Notes: generated by a model not told the origin, from the letters alone. A DNA stretch of 64,000 bases from Bacteroidota bacterium (GCA_014382445.1 JACNJS010000045.1:62001-126000); one strand, 5' to 3'; shown: positions 26,184-35,501, counted from the stretch's first letter. Made by a program: numbers and translations.

Positions 26184-26761
26184 TGCTGAATTAAAAACCT
26201 CTTTGTGTGTTCCTAACAAGGAAACAGGCATGTTTTAAATTCAGGCCAATAGATTATTCAATTACCCGCCTCTCAGTCAATGAATATTTTCGCCCGGCGC
26301 CCAATAAATTAAATCGTTCACTTCCTTCCGGCAATATTGTAACCTCTGGTCTTTCAATTGACCAATCGGCCTTGTCTCTCACAAATTGGCAAAAAAGTTC
26401 CATCATACACTGCCACATAGCTTTCTCCAATCACTTCAAATTCATTACTATGAACAACGATGGCGGGTATTTTCGTTCAGGCCAATTCCCAATTATTCAG
26501 GATGGACATCCAATATCTCTAGTATATCAAACTGTCTATTTAATGCCTTATCCTGACCAAAAGAACTGTTAACCAGAAGTAAAGCAGAAATAAGATTGCT
26601 ATTTGTTTGAGCATTTGCATGTTTATCAATTTGTGTTGTGCTCAAAATTAATAAGAATAGTTGATTTGGCAGGATAAGCAGTATTGTACTCCATACAGCC
26701 GGTAGCCATATGTATTTGAAACCAAAGGATATCAGAAAATTTTACTCTATGTTGAATTAAC
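26184..26761. other. Gene-poor stretch, possibly decayed sequence
   Basis: About 580 bases between convergent genes hold no convincing gene. The + strand ORF (26207-26572) has no recognisable features. On the minus strand short open pieces look mildly protein-like, for example SALLLVNSSFGQDKALNRQFDILEILDVHPE before a stop, then KIPAIVVHSNEFEVIGESYVAVYDGTFLPICERQGRLVN in another frame, then RPEVTILPEGSERFNLLGAGRKYSLTERRVIE in a third. This suggests a frameshifted remnant of a secreted protein, but no family was recognised. Genes for PBP2 and RodA, often found after mreD, are not here. Confidence 0.35.
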
Positions 26762-27277
26762 TTATTTTTTTCGCCGCTTACTAAACACCAACATCGCAAT
26801 AAGTATAATAATAGTGCTGAGCACTGTGCTTAATACCACCCTGTAAAGCGTGTTAAAAAAGTGATTAAAGCTTAACACTTCTAAGTAAAACAAAATCAAC
26901 TGATGCATAAAAACAAGCAGAAGGGCGTACTTTAAAAATCCTCCAATTCTGATTGATGCCGGCCCGGGTTCTTCTTTTACTTCGAATTCATGGTTACGAA
27001 ACATCAGATGAATTGTGACAGGGCGTAAAAAAGCTAAAAACACACATGCTGCTGCATGGAGGCCTGGAGTGTTTCCGAAATAATCAACTATAAGACCGGT
27101 AACAAAAGCAATAATCAGCAAAAGGCTGCGGTTTATTTTTGCCGGCAGCAACAATAAGAAAAGCACATAAATGTAGGGATTCATATAACCGCTCAGGTTC
27201 ATATTGTTAAGGATCAACACCTGTACAAGCATTAATATTACAAACCGGACGATATTTTTAACAAATATGTTATTCAT
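26762..27277 (-). CDS. mreD: Rod shape-determining protein MreD
   Basis: The 171-residue membrane protein has about five helices, with PYIYVLFLLLLPAKINRSLLLIIAFVTGLIVDYFGNTPGLHAAACVFLAFLRP matching MreD. It links MreC and MreB to the cell-wall elongation machinery. Its start overlaps the mreC stop by eight bases, which indicates coupling. It is the last gene of the purH-independent mreBCD operon. The expected downstream mrdA and rodA are absent. Confidence 0.9.
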   Translation of the reverse strand: MNNIFVKNIVRFVILMLVQVLILNNMNLSGYMNPYIYVLFLLLLPAKINRSLLLIIAFVTGLIVDYFGNTPGLHAAACVFLAFLRPVTIHLMFRNHEFEVKEEPGPASIRIGGFLKYALLLVFMHQLILFYLEVLSFNHFFNTLYRVVLSTVLSTIIILIAMLVFSKRRKK

Positions 27278-28091
27278 GCTGTTTTGCTACTTGTTTAAAA
27301 AGAGAATCCTGTTCATCCTTCATTAAATTATTGATAATATAAATATGGTTAAGGCTGCTAAAATCTGTTATATACCGCAAGGTGGCCACGCTTAGGTTTT
27401 TATTATTGTCTTGATGATGGGATTCAATAGTTCCAATTATAATTCCCTCCGGAAAAATTAATGAATTCCCACTTGTAACGATGGTGTCTCCTGGTAATAA
27501 CCTGATATGTGATGGAATATCGATCACGGTTCCAAATAAATAATCATTATTATCCCAAACAACATTAACGAGATGGCCGCTATTTTTAATGCGCGCACTT
27601 GTTCGCATGTTTTGGTGCAACATCGACATAATAATTGAATAATTTTTGGATACACCAATAACCACTCCGGTAATGCCTAAAGTAGATATTGCTCCCATTT
27701 CCTTTTCTATGCCGTGTTTTCGCCCCTTGTTAACCATTATAAAATTATTTTTTTTAGAAACACTATTGCTCACGACGTTAACAGGAACAAAACGAAATAG
27801 GCTGTCCCGATAAACATATTGAGTATCGGTTACCAGAAAAGAAGATGATAATTTGTTTTTTAGCAATGCGTTTTCTTCTGCAAGAAGAGCGTTTTCTTTT
27901 TTTAAATAAAGATAGTCAGTTACCTGGGTATAAACCGAATATATATTTCCGCTTAAATCGCTTGTTGTGTTATATGCTATTGAACCATGATATGAATAAC
28001 TCTTGCTAAGTAAAATTAGTGATATAACTTCAAGGAGAATAAATAGGACAAAAAACTGTTTTTTCCATAATAATGCAAAGAGGGTGCGCAT
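27270..28091 (-). CDS. mreC: Rod shape-determining protein MreC
   Basis: The 273-residue protein has one N-terminal membrane helix (FFVLFILLEVISLILLSKSYSYHGSIAYN), a coiled-coil (KKENALLAEENALLKNKLSSS) and a periplasmic beta domain. That domain contains NFIMVNKGRKHGIEKEMGAISTLGITGVVIGVSKNYSIIMSMLHQN and LLPGDTIVTSGNSLIFPEGIIIG, as in MreC. It scaffolds elongasome enzymes in the periplasm. It lies 15 bases downstream of mreB and overlaps mreD. Confidence 0.94.
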   Translation of the reverse strand: MRTLFALLWKKQFFVLFILLEVISLILLSKSYSYHGSIAYNTTSDLSGNIYSVYTQVTDYLYLKKENALLAEENALLKNKLSSSFLVTDTQYVYRDSLFRFVPVNVVSNSVSKKNNFIMVNKGRKHGIEKEMGAISTLGITGVVIGVSKNYSIIMSMLHQNMRTSARIKNSGHLVNVVWDNNDYLFGTVIDIPSHIRLLPGDTIVTSGNSLIFPEGIIIGTIESHHQDNNKNLSVATLRYITDFSSLNHIYIINNLMKDEQDSLFKQVAKQHE

Positions 28092-28106
28092 TCTCCTTTA
28101 TTTAGT

Positions 28107-29129
28107 TTATTTAATAAGGAAAGTAAACTTTTCAAAATTCTTCAGGGCAATAGCAGTTCCGCGTGCCACAGCCCTTAATGGGTCTTCGGCAACGTGAACC
28201 GACAGCTTAGTTTTAAGGTGTAATCGCTTATCAAGCCCTCTGAGCATCGAGCCTCCTCCTGCAAGGTAAATGCCAGTACGATATATATCGGCCGAAAGCT
28301 CGGGAGGTGTTTTTTCAAGAGCGTTGAGAATCGCAGCTTCAATTTTTAAAATAGATTTATCCAAACAGCCGGCAATTTCTTTGTAGTTTACTATTATTTC
28401 TTTTGGAATACCAGTAAGCATATCGCGCCCATGAACAGCATAATCATCAGGAGGATTATCCAGATCGGCAATGGCAGCACCAACCTCAATTTTAATCCGT
28501 TCTGCGGTTCTTTCGCCAATCATAATATTATGCTGTTTACGCATATACTCTTCAATGTCGGTGTTAAAATCATCACCTGCAATTCTGATTGATGTATTAT
28601 TAACGATACCGCCAAGTGCAATCACAGCAATTTCGCTGGTACCGCCACCAATATCGATAACCATGTTTCCGGTTGGTTCAAGAACGTCAATACCGATACC
28701 TATCGCCGCGGCCATTGGTTCGTGTATAAGCCTTATTTCTTTCGCCCCGGCCTGCTCAGCCGAATCCTTAACAGCACGCTCTTCTACCTCTGTTATCCCT
28801 GATGGGATACAGATTACCATACGAAGAGCAGGAGGGAATAGACTACTCTTGAACCCTATCATTTTTATCAGTTCCCGTATCATGTATTCGGCACTCTGAA
28901 AGTCAGCTATTACCCCAGCACGTAACGGCCTGATTGTCTTTATATTTTCGTGAGTTTTGCCGTGCATCATCATAGCTTTTTTTCCAACGGCAATTATCTT
29001 TCCCGTATTTCGCTCAATAGCCACTATCGATGGCTCATCAACAATTACTTTATCGTTGTATATAATAATTGTGTTTGCTGTACCAAGGTCAATAGCAATT
29101 TCTTTGGTGAGAAATGAAAACAGTCCCAT
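28107..29129 (-). CDS. mreB: Rod shape-determining protein MreB
   Basis: The 340-residue actin-like protein shows phosphate-1 DLGTANTIIIY, phosphate-2 VIDIGGGTSEIAVIALGG and adenosine motif GIYLAGGGSMLRGLDKRL. It assembles membrane-bound filaments that guide rod-shaped growth. An intact mreBCD set implies a rod-shaped cell. purH lies 65 bases upstream on the same strand and may share transcription. Confidence 0.97.
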   Translation of the reverse strand: MGLFSFLTKEIAIDLGTANTIIIYNDKVIVDEPSIVAIERNTGKIIAVGKKAMMMHGKTHENIKTIRPLRAGVIADFQSAEYMIRELIKMIGFKSSLFPPALRMVICIPSGITEVEERAVKDSAEQAGAKEIRLIHEPMAAAIGIGIDVLEPTGNMVIDIGGGTSEIAVIALGGIVNNTSIRIAGDDFNTDIEEYMRKQHNIMIGERTAERIKIEVGAAIADLDNPPDDYAVHGRDMLTGIPKEIIVNYKEIAGCLDKSILKIEAAILNALEKTPPELSADIYRTGIYLAGGGSMLRGLDKRLHLKTKLSVHVAEDPLRAVARGTAIALKNFEKFTFLIK

Positions 29130-29193
29130 ATGTTATTTTTATATTATTTTAAAATTTATTTGTGAATTTGTGGGATTTAAAAATCCAAATATT

Positions 29194-30708
29194 TTAATGT
29201 TTAAAATGACGTATGCCTGTCATTACCATCGACATACCATGTTCATTGCAATAATCGATCGATTCATTATCCCGTATCGAGCCCCCCGGCTGGATAACAG
29301 CTGTAATTCCCTCATTGTTAGCAATTTCAACTGAATCGGCAAACGGAAAAAAAGCATCCGAAGCCATAACTGCACCATCAAGCGACAGGCCAAAGGTACG
29401 CGCTTTTTCAATAGCTTGCTTCAACGCATCTACTCTTGATGTTTGACCGGTTCCCGACCCAACAAGCTGTTTGTTTTTAGCAAGGACAATGGTGTTCGAT
29501 TTGGTATGCTTCACAATTTTGTTGGCAAAAATCAGGTCTTCTATTTCGCTGGCCGTTGGTCCTTGGTTGGTTGCTGTTTTCAGCCCGGATGCACTTTCAG
29601 TAATAAGATCCTTTTCCTGAACCAACACTCCGTTTAACAGCGATCGGAATTGTGTTTTTAAAAATTTCGTTTGTTTGTGAATTAGGATGATCCTGTTCTT
29701 TTTCGATTTTAATATTGCCAAAGCCCCAACATTATATGATGGTGCAATAATAATTTCAAAGAATATCTTGTTTATTTCCTCTGAAGTGTCGGCGTCAACG
29801 TTACGGTTTGTTACAAGTATCCCTCCAAATGCCGAAATTGGGTCGCCGGCCAATGCATCATGCCATGCATTTATGAGGTTATCTCGTGAAGCAATTCCAC
29901 ATGCATTGTTATGTTTTATTACAGCAAAAGTTGTTTCGTCAAAATCATTAATTAAATTTATGGCTGCATCAAGATCCAAGAGGTTGTTATAAGAAATAGC
30001 CTTGCCATGAACCTGGTCAAAAACCTCGCTTAAATTACCATAAAATACTCCTTTCTGGTGGGGGTTTTCGCCGTAGCGCAAACCAACACCGTTGTTAATG
30101 TTCAACTTGAAAGAATCAATATTTCCGGGATTCATCCAGTTGAAAATGGCAGTGTCGTAATGAGAGCTTACATTAAATGCCTCGGCAGCAAAATACTTGC
30201 GATCGTTAATATCGGTATTTCCATTCTTATTTTCAAGTAGTTCAATAAAGTTGCTGTATAGCACCGAAGAAGGAACAACGAGCACTTCTTTAAAATTTTT
30301 GGCCGCAGCTCTTATCAGCGATATCCCTCCGATATCAATTTTTTCAATTATTTCTCCTTCTTCATCAGTCAGTTTTAACGTCTCCTCAAATGGATAAAGG
30401 TCAACAATTACGAGGTCGATAGGAATAATATCGTATTCATCCAGCTGCCGTTTGTCGGTTTCGTTATCCGCACGGGCAAGTATGCCGCCAAAAACCTTTG
30501 GGTGTAACGTTTTTACTCTGCCCCCTAATATTGATGGATATGATGTAAGCGACTCTACGGTACTGGCAGCATATCCCAACTTTTTAATATAATCGAAAGT
30601 TCCACCGGTGGAAATAAATTTAACCCCGAGACAGTTTAATTTTTCAAGAAGAATATCAAGACTGTCTTTGTTATAAACCGAAATCAAGGCTGTACTAATT
30701 TTTTTCAT
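29194..30708 (-). CDS. purH: Bifunctional AICAR formyltransferase/IMP cyclohydrolase PurH
   Basis: The 504-residue protein has the MGS-like IMP cyclohydrolase domain at the N-terminus (ALISVYNKDSLDILLEKL, VKTLHPKVFGGILARAD, DIGGISLIRAAAKNF). The AICAR transformylase domain follows (GVGLRYGENPHQKGVFYG, AVIKHNNACGIA, DAFFPFADSVEIANNEGITAVIQPGGSIRDNE). It performs the last two steps of purine synthesis to IMP. Length and all key motifs are intact. Placement before mreB is common in Bacteroidota. Confidence 0.97.
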   Translation of the reverse strand: MKKISTALISVYNKDSLDILLEKLNCLGVKFISTGGTFDYIKKLGYAASTVESLTSYPSILGGRVKTLHPKVFGGILARADNETDKRQLDEYDIIPIDLVIVDLYPFEETLKLTDEEGEIIEKIDIGGISLIRAAAKNFKEVLVVPSSVLYSNFIELLENKNGNTDINDRKYFAAEAFNVSSHYDTAIFNWMNPGNIDSFKLNINNGVGLRYGENPHQKGVFYGNLSEVFDQVHGKAISYNNLLDLDAAINLINDFDETTFAVIKHNNACGIASRDNLINAWHDALAGDPISAFGGILVTNRNVDADTSEEINKIFFEIIIAPSYNVGALAILKSKKNRIILIHKQTKFLKTQFRSLLNGVLVQEKDLITESASGLKTATNQGPTASEIEDLIFANKIVKHTKSNTIVLAKNKQLVGSGTGQTSRVDALKQAIEKARTFGLSLDGAVMASDAFFPFADSVEIANNEGITAVIQPGGSIRDNESIDYCNEHGMSMVMTGIRHFKH

Positions 30709-30796
30709 TCACCGATGTTTTATAAATTTTGTTAAAATGATTACTGTTCTGCAAAATAACAAGATTTAATTAAAACTTATTATACTTTTACATACA

Positions 30797-30804
30797 TATT
30801 TTTG
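30797..30804 (+). promoter_or_regulatory. -7 box for the ABC permease gene
   Basis: TATTTTTG matches TAnnTTTG, 50 bases before the ATG at 30854, in the gap divergent to purH. Confidence 0.35.
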
Positions 30805-30853
30805 CGAAACTTTTATAACATGAAGATTCTTTTTATAAAATACTTAAAAAATT

Positions 30854-32098
30854 ATGCTGAAAATAATAAAACTCATATATGAAAGCCTGCTGTTTGCTGT
30901 AAATGCTTTAGCAGTGAATAAAATACGCACGTTTTTGTCGTTGCTCGGCATTACTATTGGTATATTTTCAATTATATCGGTTTTTACTGTTTTTGACAGC
31001 CTGGAAAATGCAATAAAAAGTGAAATTAACTCATTAGGAAGCAATGTTATTTTTATTCAAAAATGGCCATGGGCTATGGGTGGTGATTATCCATGGTGGA
31101 AATATTACCAACGACCCGAGCCAGAGCTTAAGGAAATGGAAGAGCTGATGAAACGGAGTAATACAATTGAAGCCTCAGCATTTATGATTAATGTTCAACG
31201 AACAGTTTATTACGAAAAAAATTCGGTTGAAGACGTTCCTGTTGTTGCTGTTTCGCATGATTACGACAAAGTTATGCCGTTTGATTTGCAGAAGGGAAGA
31301 TACTTTACTTCAAATGAGTCGCATAGTGGAAGAAACATTGCTATAATCGGGGCTGATATAGATGAAAACTTATTTGAGGGAAAGGAAGCAGTTGGCAGGC
31401 AAATAAAAGTTTTTGGAAGAAAACTTGATGTTATAGGAGTAGCAAAAAAAGAAGGGGAAGGTGTTTTTGGTGATTCAAAAGACAACTGGATTATTATCCC
31501 TGCCAAATATGCACAGAAGGTGCTGGATTTCAGGCGCATTGGATCCACAATAATTGTAATGGCCAAACCTCATGTTACTAATCCACAAATGATTGATGAA
31601 GTAACAGGAATTATGCGTTCAATAAGAAAATTACCTCCTTCGGCCGACGAAAGCTTTGCTCTTAACGAAACAGACATTATTAACAAAGGCTTCGACCAGT
31701 TGTTTGCAGTTATTGCAACGGTAGGTTGGATAATTGGAGGATTCTCATTACTTGTTGGAGGTTTTGGCGTTGCTAACATTATGTTTGTTTCAGTAAAAGA
31801 AAGAACAAACCAAATAGGAATTCAAAAATCAATGGGTGCAAAAAATTATTTCATACTCTTGCAATTTTTATTTGAGGCAGTTTTTCTTTCGATTATTGGA
31901 GGTATCGTTGGCTTAATTATAGTTTACATTCTAACTTATGTTATTAGCTCAACGTTTAATTTCGAACTGATACTTACTTTAAAAAACATTGCTCTTGGAA
32001 TTTTTGTTTCAGCATTGATCGGATTAATTTCCGGTTTTATTCCATCATGGTCGGCGTCAAGGCTCAATCCGGTTGATGCCATGAGGTCAAATTTTTGA
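30854..32098 (+). CDS. MacB/FtsX-family ABC transporter permease
   Basis: The 414-residue protein has an N-terminal helix (LSLLGITIGIFSIISVFTVFDSLENAI). A large periplasmic MacB_PCD domain (about 45-270) and an FtsX domain with three helices follow, including GGFGVANIMFVSVKERTNQIGIQKSMGAK and the conserved end PSWSASRLNPVDAMRSNF. This type uses an ATPase to drive mechanotransmission at the envelope, as in macrolide or lipoprotein export. No ATPase gene is adjacent on either side, so the subunit must be supplied from elsewhere. The substrate is unknown. Confidence 0.9.
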   Translation: MLKIIKLIYESLLFAVNALAVNKIRTFLSLLGITIGIFSIISVFTVFDSLENAIKSEINSLGSNVIFIQKWPWAMGGDYPWWKYYQRPEPELKEMEELMKRSNTIEASAFMINVQRTVYYEKNSVEDVPVVAVSHDYDKVMPFDLQKGRYFTSNESHSGRNIAIIGADIDENLFEGKEAVGRQIKVFGRKLDVIGVAKKEGEGVFGDSKDNWIIIPAKYAQKVLDFRRIGSTIIVMAKPHVTNPQMIDEVTGIMRSIRKLPPSADESFALNETDIINKGFDQLFAVIATVGWIIGGFSLLVGGFGVANIMFVSVKERTNQIGIQKSMGAKNYFILLQFLFEAVFLSIIGGIVGLIIVYILTYVISSTFNFELILTLKNIALGIFVSALIGLISGFIPSWSASRLNPVDAMRSNF

Positions 32099-32301
32099 TT
32101 GAAGAAACTTTATAAGTTGCCTCACCTAATTCTCAATCATAAAAACAAACTCATATATATTTTTAAAGATCGTCGATTTTTTTAAACCTGCTGTTAACGC
32201 CTTGGTTATAAATGAAAACAAACGTTAGCCCAAAAATTGCCAATAGTTTTAAATAATTATTGTCGATATTTAGCTATCTTTACACGCAAAAAAGATATTA
32301 C

Positions 32302-34050
32302 ATGGAAAAGCGATGGGTGCTTAATAATAAGGCTAATAAAGAGGTCGTTGAGCAGCTATCGAAAGAGCTTAACATCAATACTAAAATTACCGAACTGCTT
32401 GTACAAAGGGGATTCACTACATTTGAAGAAGCCCGCTCCTTTTTTCGTCCGCAACTTTCAGACTTACTAGATCCTTTTCTGATGAAGGATATGGACAAAG
32501 CCGTTGACCGCATTACTCATGCCAAAACTAACGGTGAAAAAATTATGGTCTATGGTGATTATGACGTGGACGGCACTACAGCAGTAAGCATTGTTTATTC
32601 CTTTTTAAAAAACACACAAAAAAAAGTTGATTTTTATATTCCCGACCGCTATAAAGAAGGATATGGAATATCATATATAGGAATTGATTTTGCAGTCGAA
32701 AACGGGTATAAGCTTCTTATTTCTTTAGATTGTGGTATTAAGGCCGTTGAAAAGGTAGAATATGCCAAAAAGAAAGGGCTTGATATAATAATTGGCGATC
32801 ATCACCGGCCAGGAGATGTTGTTCCAGATGCAACTGCCGTTCTTGACCCAAAACAAGACAATTGTAACTATCCTTTTAAGGATTTGTCAGGGGCAGGCGT
32901 AGGCTTTAAATTAATTCAAGCACTTTCTATACGATGGGAGATACCCATTGAAAGGAGTTATTCCTATCTCGATCTTGTGGCCATTAGCATTGCCGCTGAT
33001 GTAGTTCCGATAGTTGGTGAAAACAGAGTACTCTCTTATTATGGTCTTAAAAACCTTAATAAAAATCCACGTATTGGAATAAAATTTTTGCTTAAATCTG
33101 CAGGTGTCGATAAAAAAGTAAGCCTTGGTAGTGATCAGTACTTTAAAAAGAAAATTACTGTTAGCGATCTTGTTTTTTTACTTGGCCCACGAATTAATGC
33201 AGCAGGCAGAATCGAAAGCGCCACCGACTCCGTCCGCTTGCTGATAAGCAACAACACTAAATATGCTGCTAAACTCGGAAAACAAATTAATGATTTGAAT
33301 ACTACACGGCGCGAACTTGATAGTAATATTACAAAAGAAGCCTTACAGATTCTGGAAGATGATATTACTATCAACAACAAAAAAGCAACAATAGTTTATA
33401 AAGAAGATTGGCATAAGGGTGTTGTTGGAATTGTTGCATCTCGATTAATAGATAACTATTACCGCCCTACAATTGTGCTAACAAAGGCTGATGGGTTAAT
33501 AACAGGATCAGCCAGGTCGATTAAAAAATTTGATATTTATGATGCAATCGACTCAGCAAGTTACCTGCTTGAGAACTTTGGGGGACATACCTATGCTGCA
33601 GGGCTTGCTATTAAGCCCGAAAACTTTGATGATTTTGTTAGTGAGTTTCACAAGTATGCTGATGAACACATTACTGAAGATATGCTTATCCCCGAAATAG
33701 AAATAGATGCAGAACTTTTTATAAGCGATATTAATTTTAACTTTTTCAAAATACTAAAACAATTTGCACCCTTCGGACCCGGTAATATGTCACCGGTTTT
33801 TCTAACCAAAAATGTGATCGATACCGGCTATGCCAAACTTGTTGGCCAAAAAGAGAACAAACATTTAAAATTGTCGGTGGTGCACCCCGATATGACAGGA
33901 AATCCGGTGCCTGCAATTGCTTTTAATCAGGGACATCATCTCGAAGAAATAGAGAAAGGAAATCCTTTTGAAATATGTTACCACATCGATGAAAATACAT
34001 GGCTCGGTAACACAACTCTCCAGTTGAGAATATTGGATATTAAGTTTTAG
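32302..34050 (+). CDS. recJ: Single-stranded-DNA exonuclease RecJ
   Basis: About 582 residues from ATG 32302. DHH-family motifs are clear: MVYGDYDVDGTTAVSI, LISLDCGIKA, IIIGDHHRPGDVVPDA, and a DHHA1 region with KKATIVYKEDWHKGVVGIVASRL. SARSIKKFDIYDAI, NFGGHTYAAG and a C-terminal OB domain follow. RecJ degrades single-stranded DNA 5' to 3' in recombination and mismatch repair. The ORF track starts upstream at 32260, but the extra residues (MSIFSYLYTQKRYY) lie across a promoter-like TATCTTTA, so ATG 32302 is preferred. Confidence 0.95.
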   Translation: MEKRWVLNNKANKEVVEQLSKELNINTKITELLVQRGFTTFEEARSFFRPQLSDLLDPFLMKDMDKAVDRITHAKTNGEKIMVYGDYDVDGTTAVSIVYSFLKNTQKKVDFYIPDRYKEGYGISYIGIDFAVENGYKLLISLDCGIKAVEKVEYAKKKGLDIIIGDHHRPGDVVPDATAVLDPKQDNCNYPFKDLSGAGVGFKLIQALSIRWEIPIERSYSYLDLVAISIAADVVPIVGENRVLSYYGLKNLNKNPRIGIKFLLKSAGVDKKVSLGSDQYFKKKITVSDLVFLLGPRINAAGRIESATDSVRLLISNNTKYAAKLGKQINDLNTTRRELDSNITKEALQILEDDITINNKKATIVYKEDWHKGVVGIVASRLIDNYYRPTIVLTKADGLITGSARSIKKFDIYDAIDSASYLLENFGGHTYAAGLAIKPENFDDFVSEFHKYADEHITEDMLIPEIEIDAELFISDINFNFFKILKQFAPFGPGNMSPVFLTKNVIDTGYAKLVGQKENKHLKLSVVHPDMTGNPVPAIAFNQGHHLEEIEKGNPFEICYHIDENTWLGNTTLQLRILDIKF

Positions 34051-34114
34051 TTTTTGGATAATTGGCTATTAGATAATTGGTTATTAGCCATTAGTAATAC
34101 AGGCAACCTCAACA

Positions 34115-34156
34115 AACCAATAACCAATAACCAATAACCAATAACCAATAACCAAT
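34115..34156. repeat. Six tandem copies of AACCAAT
   Basis: Six perfect seven-base units run without interruption in the gap between convergent recJ and the HdeD-like gene. AATTGGTTATT at 34075-34085 is complementary and could fold back on the array. The repeat may act as a terminator or be a replication-slippage tract. Copy number probably varies among strains. Confidence 0.85.
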
Positions 34157-34160
34157 AAAC

Positions 34161-34688
34161 CTATAAGTTTTTAAGCTTAATAGCAAACGAAATCAGCACA
34201 ACGCCTATTATTATAGCCATAATGCCAATAAGCACCACGAAAATTGTTGCCGAAAAAGGGTTAAAGAAAAGTAGAATTCCAAATGCCAGGGTAAATAATG
34301 CGCTGTATAGCAAGAACCGTTTATCACCCTTACTTTGCATACCTGTCATAATAACCAGCTGGCCAATACCCAGCATGATAGCCCAAATACCTACTACAAT
34401 TACAAAAATTTCTAGAGTTTTTTCAGTGAAAAAAGCGAGCACAACCCCAAGCGCGATTGTAATTAACGCACTAATGAGATCTGTTCCGTAATTTAATTTA
34501 TTTTTCATGCTCGAATAAACACCAAACAACATAGCTATACCAACAATAAGCATAATAATGCCGAAATACATAATTATAACTTTTAAAGTATCGAGAGGAG
34601 CAAAAATGGCCATTAAACCAAATAACAAGGCAATTAGTCCATTAAAGGCTAATACCCACCAATTAATAGTTCCTGCATTTGTATTCAT
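34161..34688 (-). CDS. HdeD-like DUF308 membrane protein
   Basis: The 175 residues form six membrane helices in the DUF308/HdeD pattern (WWVLAFNGLIALLFGLMAIFAPLDTLKVIIMYFGIIMLIVGIAMLFG, IWAIMLGIGQLVIMTGMQSKGDKRFLLYSALFTLAFGILLFFNPF). HdeD was named for acid resistance in E. coli, but most family members have no known function. It is convergent with recJ and divergent from tpx. Confidence 0.85.
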   Translation of the reverse strand: MNTNAGTINWWVLAFNGLIALLFGLMAIFAPLDTLKVIIMYFGIIMLIVGIAMLFGVYSSMKNKLNYGTDLISALITIALGVVLAFFTEKTLEIFVIVVGIWAIMLGIGQLVIMTGMQSKGDKRFLLYSALFTLAFGILLFFNPFSATIFVVLIGIMAIIIGVVLISFAIKLKNL

Positions 34689-34853
34689 ATTTAATATTTT
34701 TAGTGAAATGTAAAGATATTATTTTTTTAGAGATTATCAATTACCAAATATAGCAATGTCTATAATTTCCCAAAACGCTAAATTTTAACTGCTTTATGCT
34801 TAAAGCACCTTTTCTTTAACCCAATATTTAATAAGAAATATTCTAAATAGAAC

Positions 34854-34861
34854 TACTTTTG
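34854..34861 (+). promoter_or_regulatory. -7 box of the tpx promoter
   Basis: TACTTTTG matches TAnnTTTG. Transcription would begin near 34867, so the large inverted repeat downstream lies inside the mRNA leader. Confidence 0.5.
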
Positions 34862-34879
34862 CTGAATAGAAAAATCATC

Positions 34880-34919
34880 TCTTCCAAAGTTTTTTGAGAA
34901 TTCAAAAAACTTTGGAAGA
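34880..34919 (+). promoter_or_regulatory. Perfect 18-bp inverted repeat in the tpx leader
   Basis: TCTTCCAAAGTTTTTTGA (34880-34897) is followed by GAAT, then by its exact complement TCAAAAAACTTTGGAAGA (34902-34919). The hairpin ends 21 bases before the tpx ATG and starts about 13 bases after the predicted transcription start. No T-tract follows, so it is not a normal terminator. It may be a leader hairpin controlling translation or stability, or an operator for a dimeric regulator. Confidence 0.75.
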
Positions 34920-34940
34920 AATAAAACTAAAATATATCAT

Positions 34941-35438
34941 ATGGCACAAATAACATTAAAAGGAAACGCAATAAACACAATCGGAAACCTACCTGAAGTA
35001 GGTACGTTTGCACCAAATTTCACCTTGGTAAAGAATGATTTATCAACAGGTAGCTTATCAGACTACAAAGGCAAAAAAGTAGTTTTGAATATTTTCCCAA
35101 GTCTCGATACTGGTACGTGTGCCTCTTCTGTTCGCAGGTTCAATCAGGAAACTTCAAAACTTGATAATACTGTTGTACTATGCATTTCAAAGGATCTTCC
35201 ATTTGCTCAATCACGTTTTTGTGGTGCCGAAGGACTGGATGATGTTCACACACTAAGTGATTTCCGTACCGGACAATTTGGAAAAGATTATGGTGTTGAA
35301 ATCATTGACGGACCACTTGCCTGGCTTGAATCAAGGGCTGTAGTTATTATTGATGAGGAAGGAATAATTACTTATACACAGCAGGTTCCTGAAATTATTG
35401 ATGAGCCGAATTACGATAGTGCGTTGGCTGTTTTGTAA
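34941..35438 (+). CDS. tpx: Thiol peroxidase Tpx
   Basis: The 165-residue protein matches atypical 2-Cys peroxiredoxin Tpx. The peroxidatic Cys lies in NIFPSLDTGTCASSVRRFN (about residue 60) and the resolving Cys in SRFCGAEGLDDVHTLSDFR (about 94). It reduces peroxides, preferably alkyl hydroperoxides, using thioredoxin in the cytoplasm or periplasm. The start begins MAQITLKGNAINTIGNLP, the normal N-terminus. The mRNA leader carries a perfect hairpin, which suggests post-transcriptional or operator control. Confidence 0.96.
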   Translation: MAQITLKGNAINTIGNLPEVGTFAPNFTLVKNDLSTGSLSDYKGKKVVLNIFPSLDTGTCASSVRRFNQETSKLDNTVVLCISKDLPFAQSRFCGAEGLDDVHTLSDFRTGQFGKDYGVEIIDGPLAWLESRAVVIIDEEGIITYTQQVPEIIDEPNYDSALAVL

Positions 35439-35501
35439 AGTAAAATAGTAGCGGCATACATTACAGCGCATTACATTTTTAGGCGGAGCGCTTATTAGTT
35501 A

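Noticed and set aside
26207-26572. 121-residue + strand ORF
   Set aside because: It has no family features, signal or promoter, and the opposite strand carries equally open protein-like fragments; treated as a gene-poor or decayed region.
28471-28899. 142-residue ORF antisense to mreB
   Set aside because: It lies fully inside mreB on the other strand; codon-structure shadow.
34115-34156. AACCAAT array as a CRISPR
   Set aside because: Units are seven bases with no spacers and no cas genes nearby.
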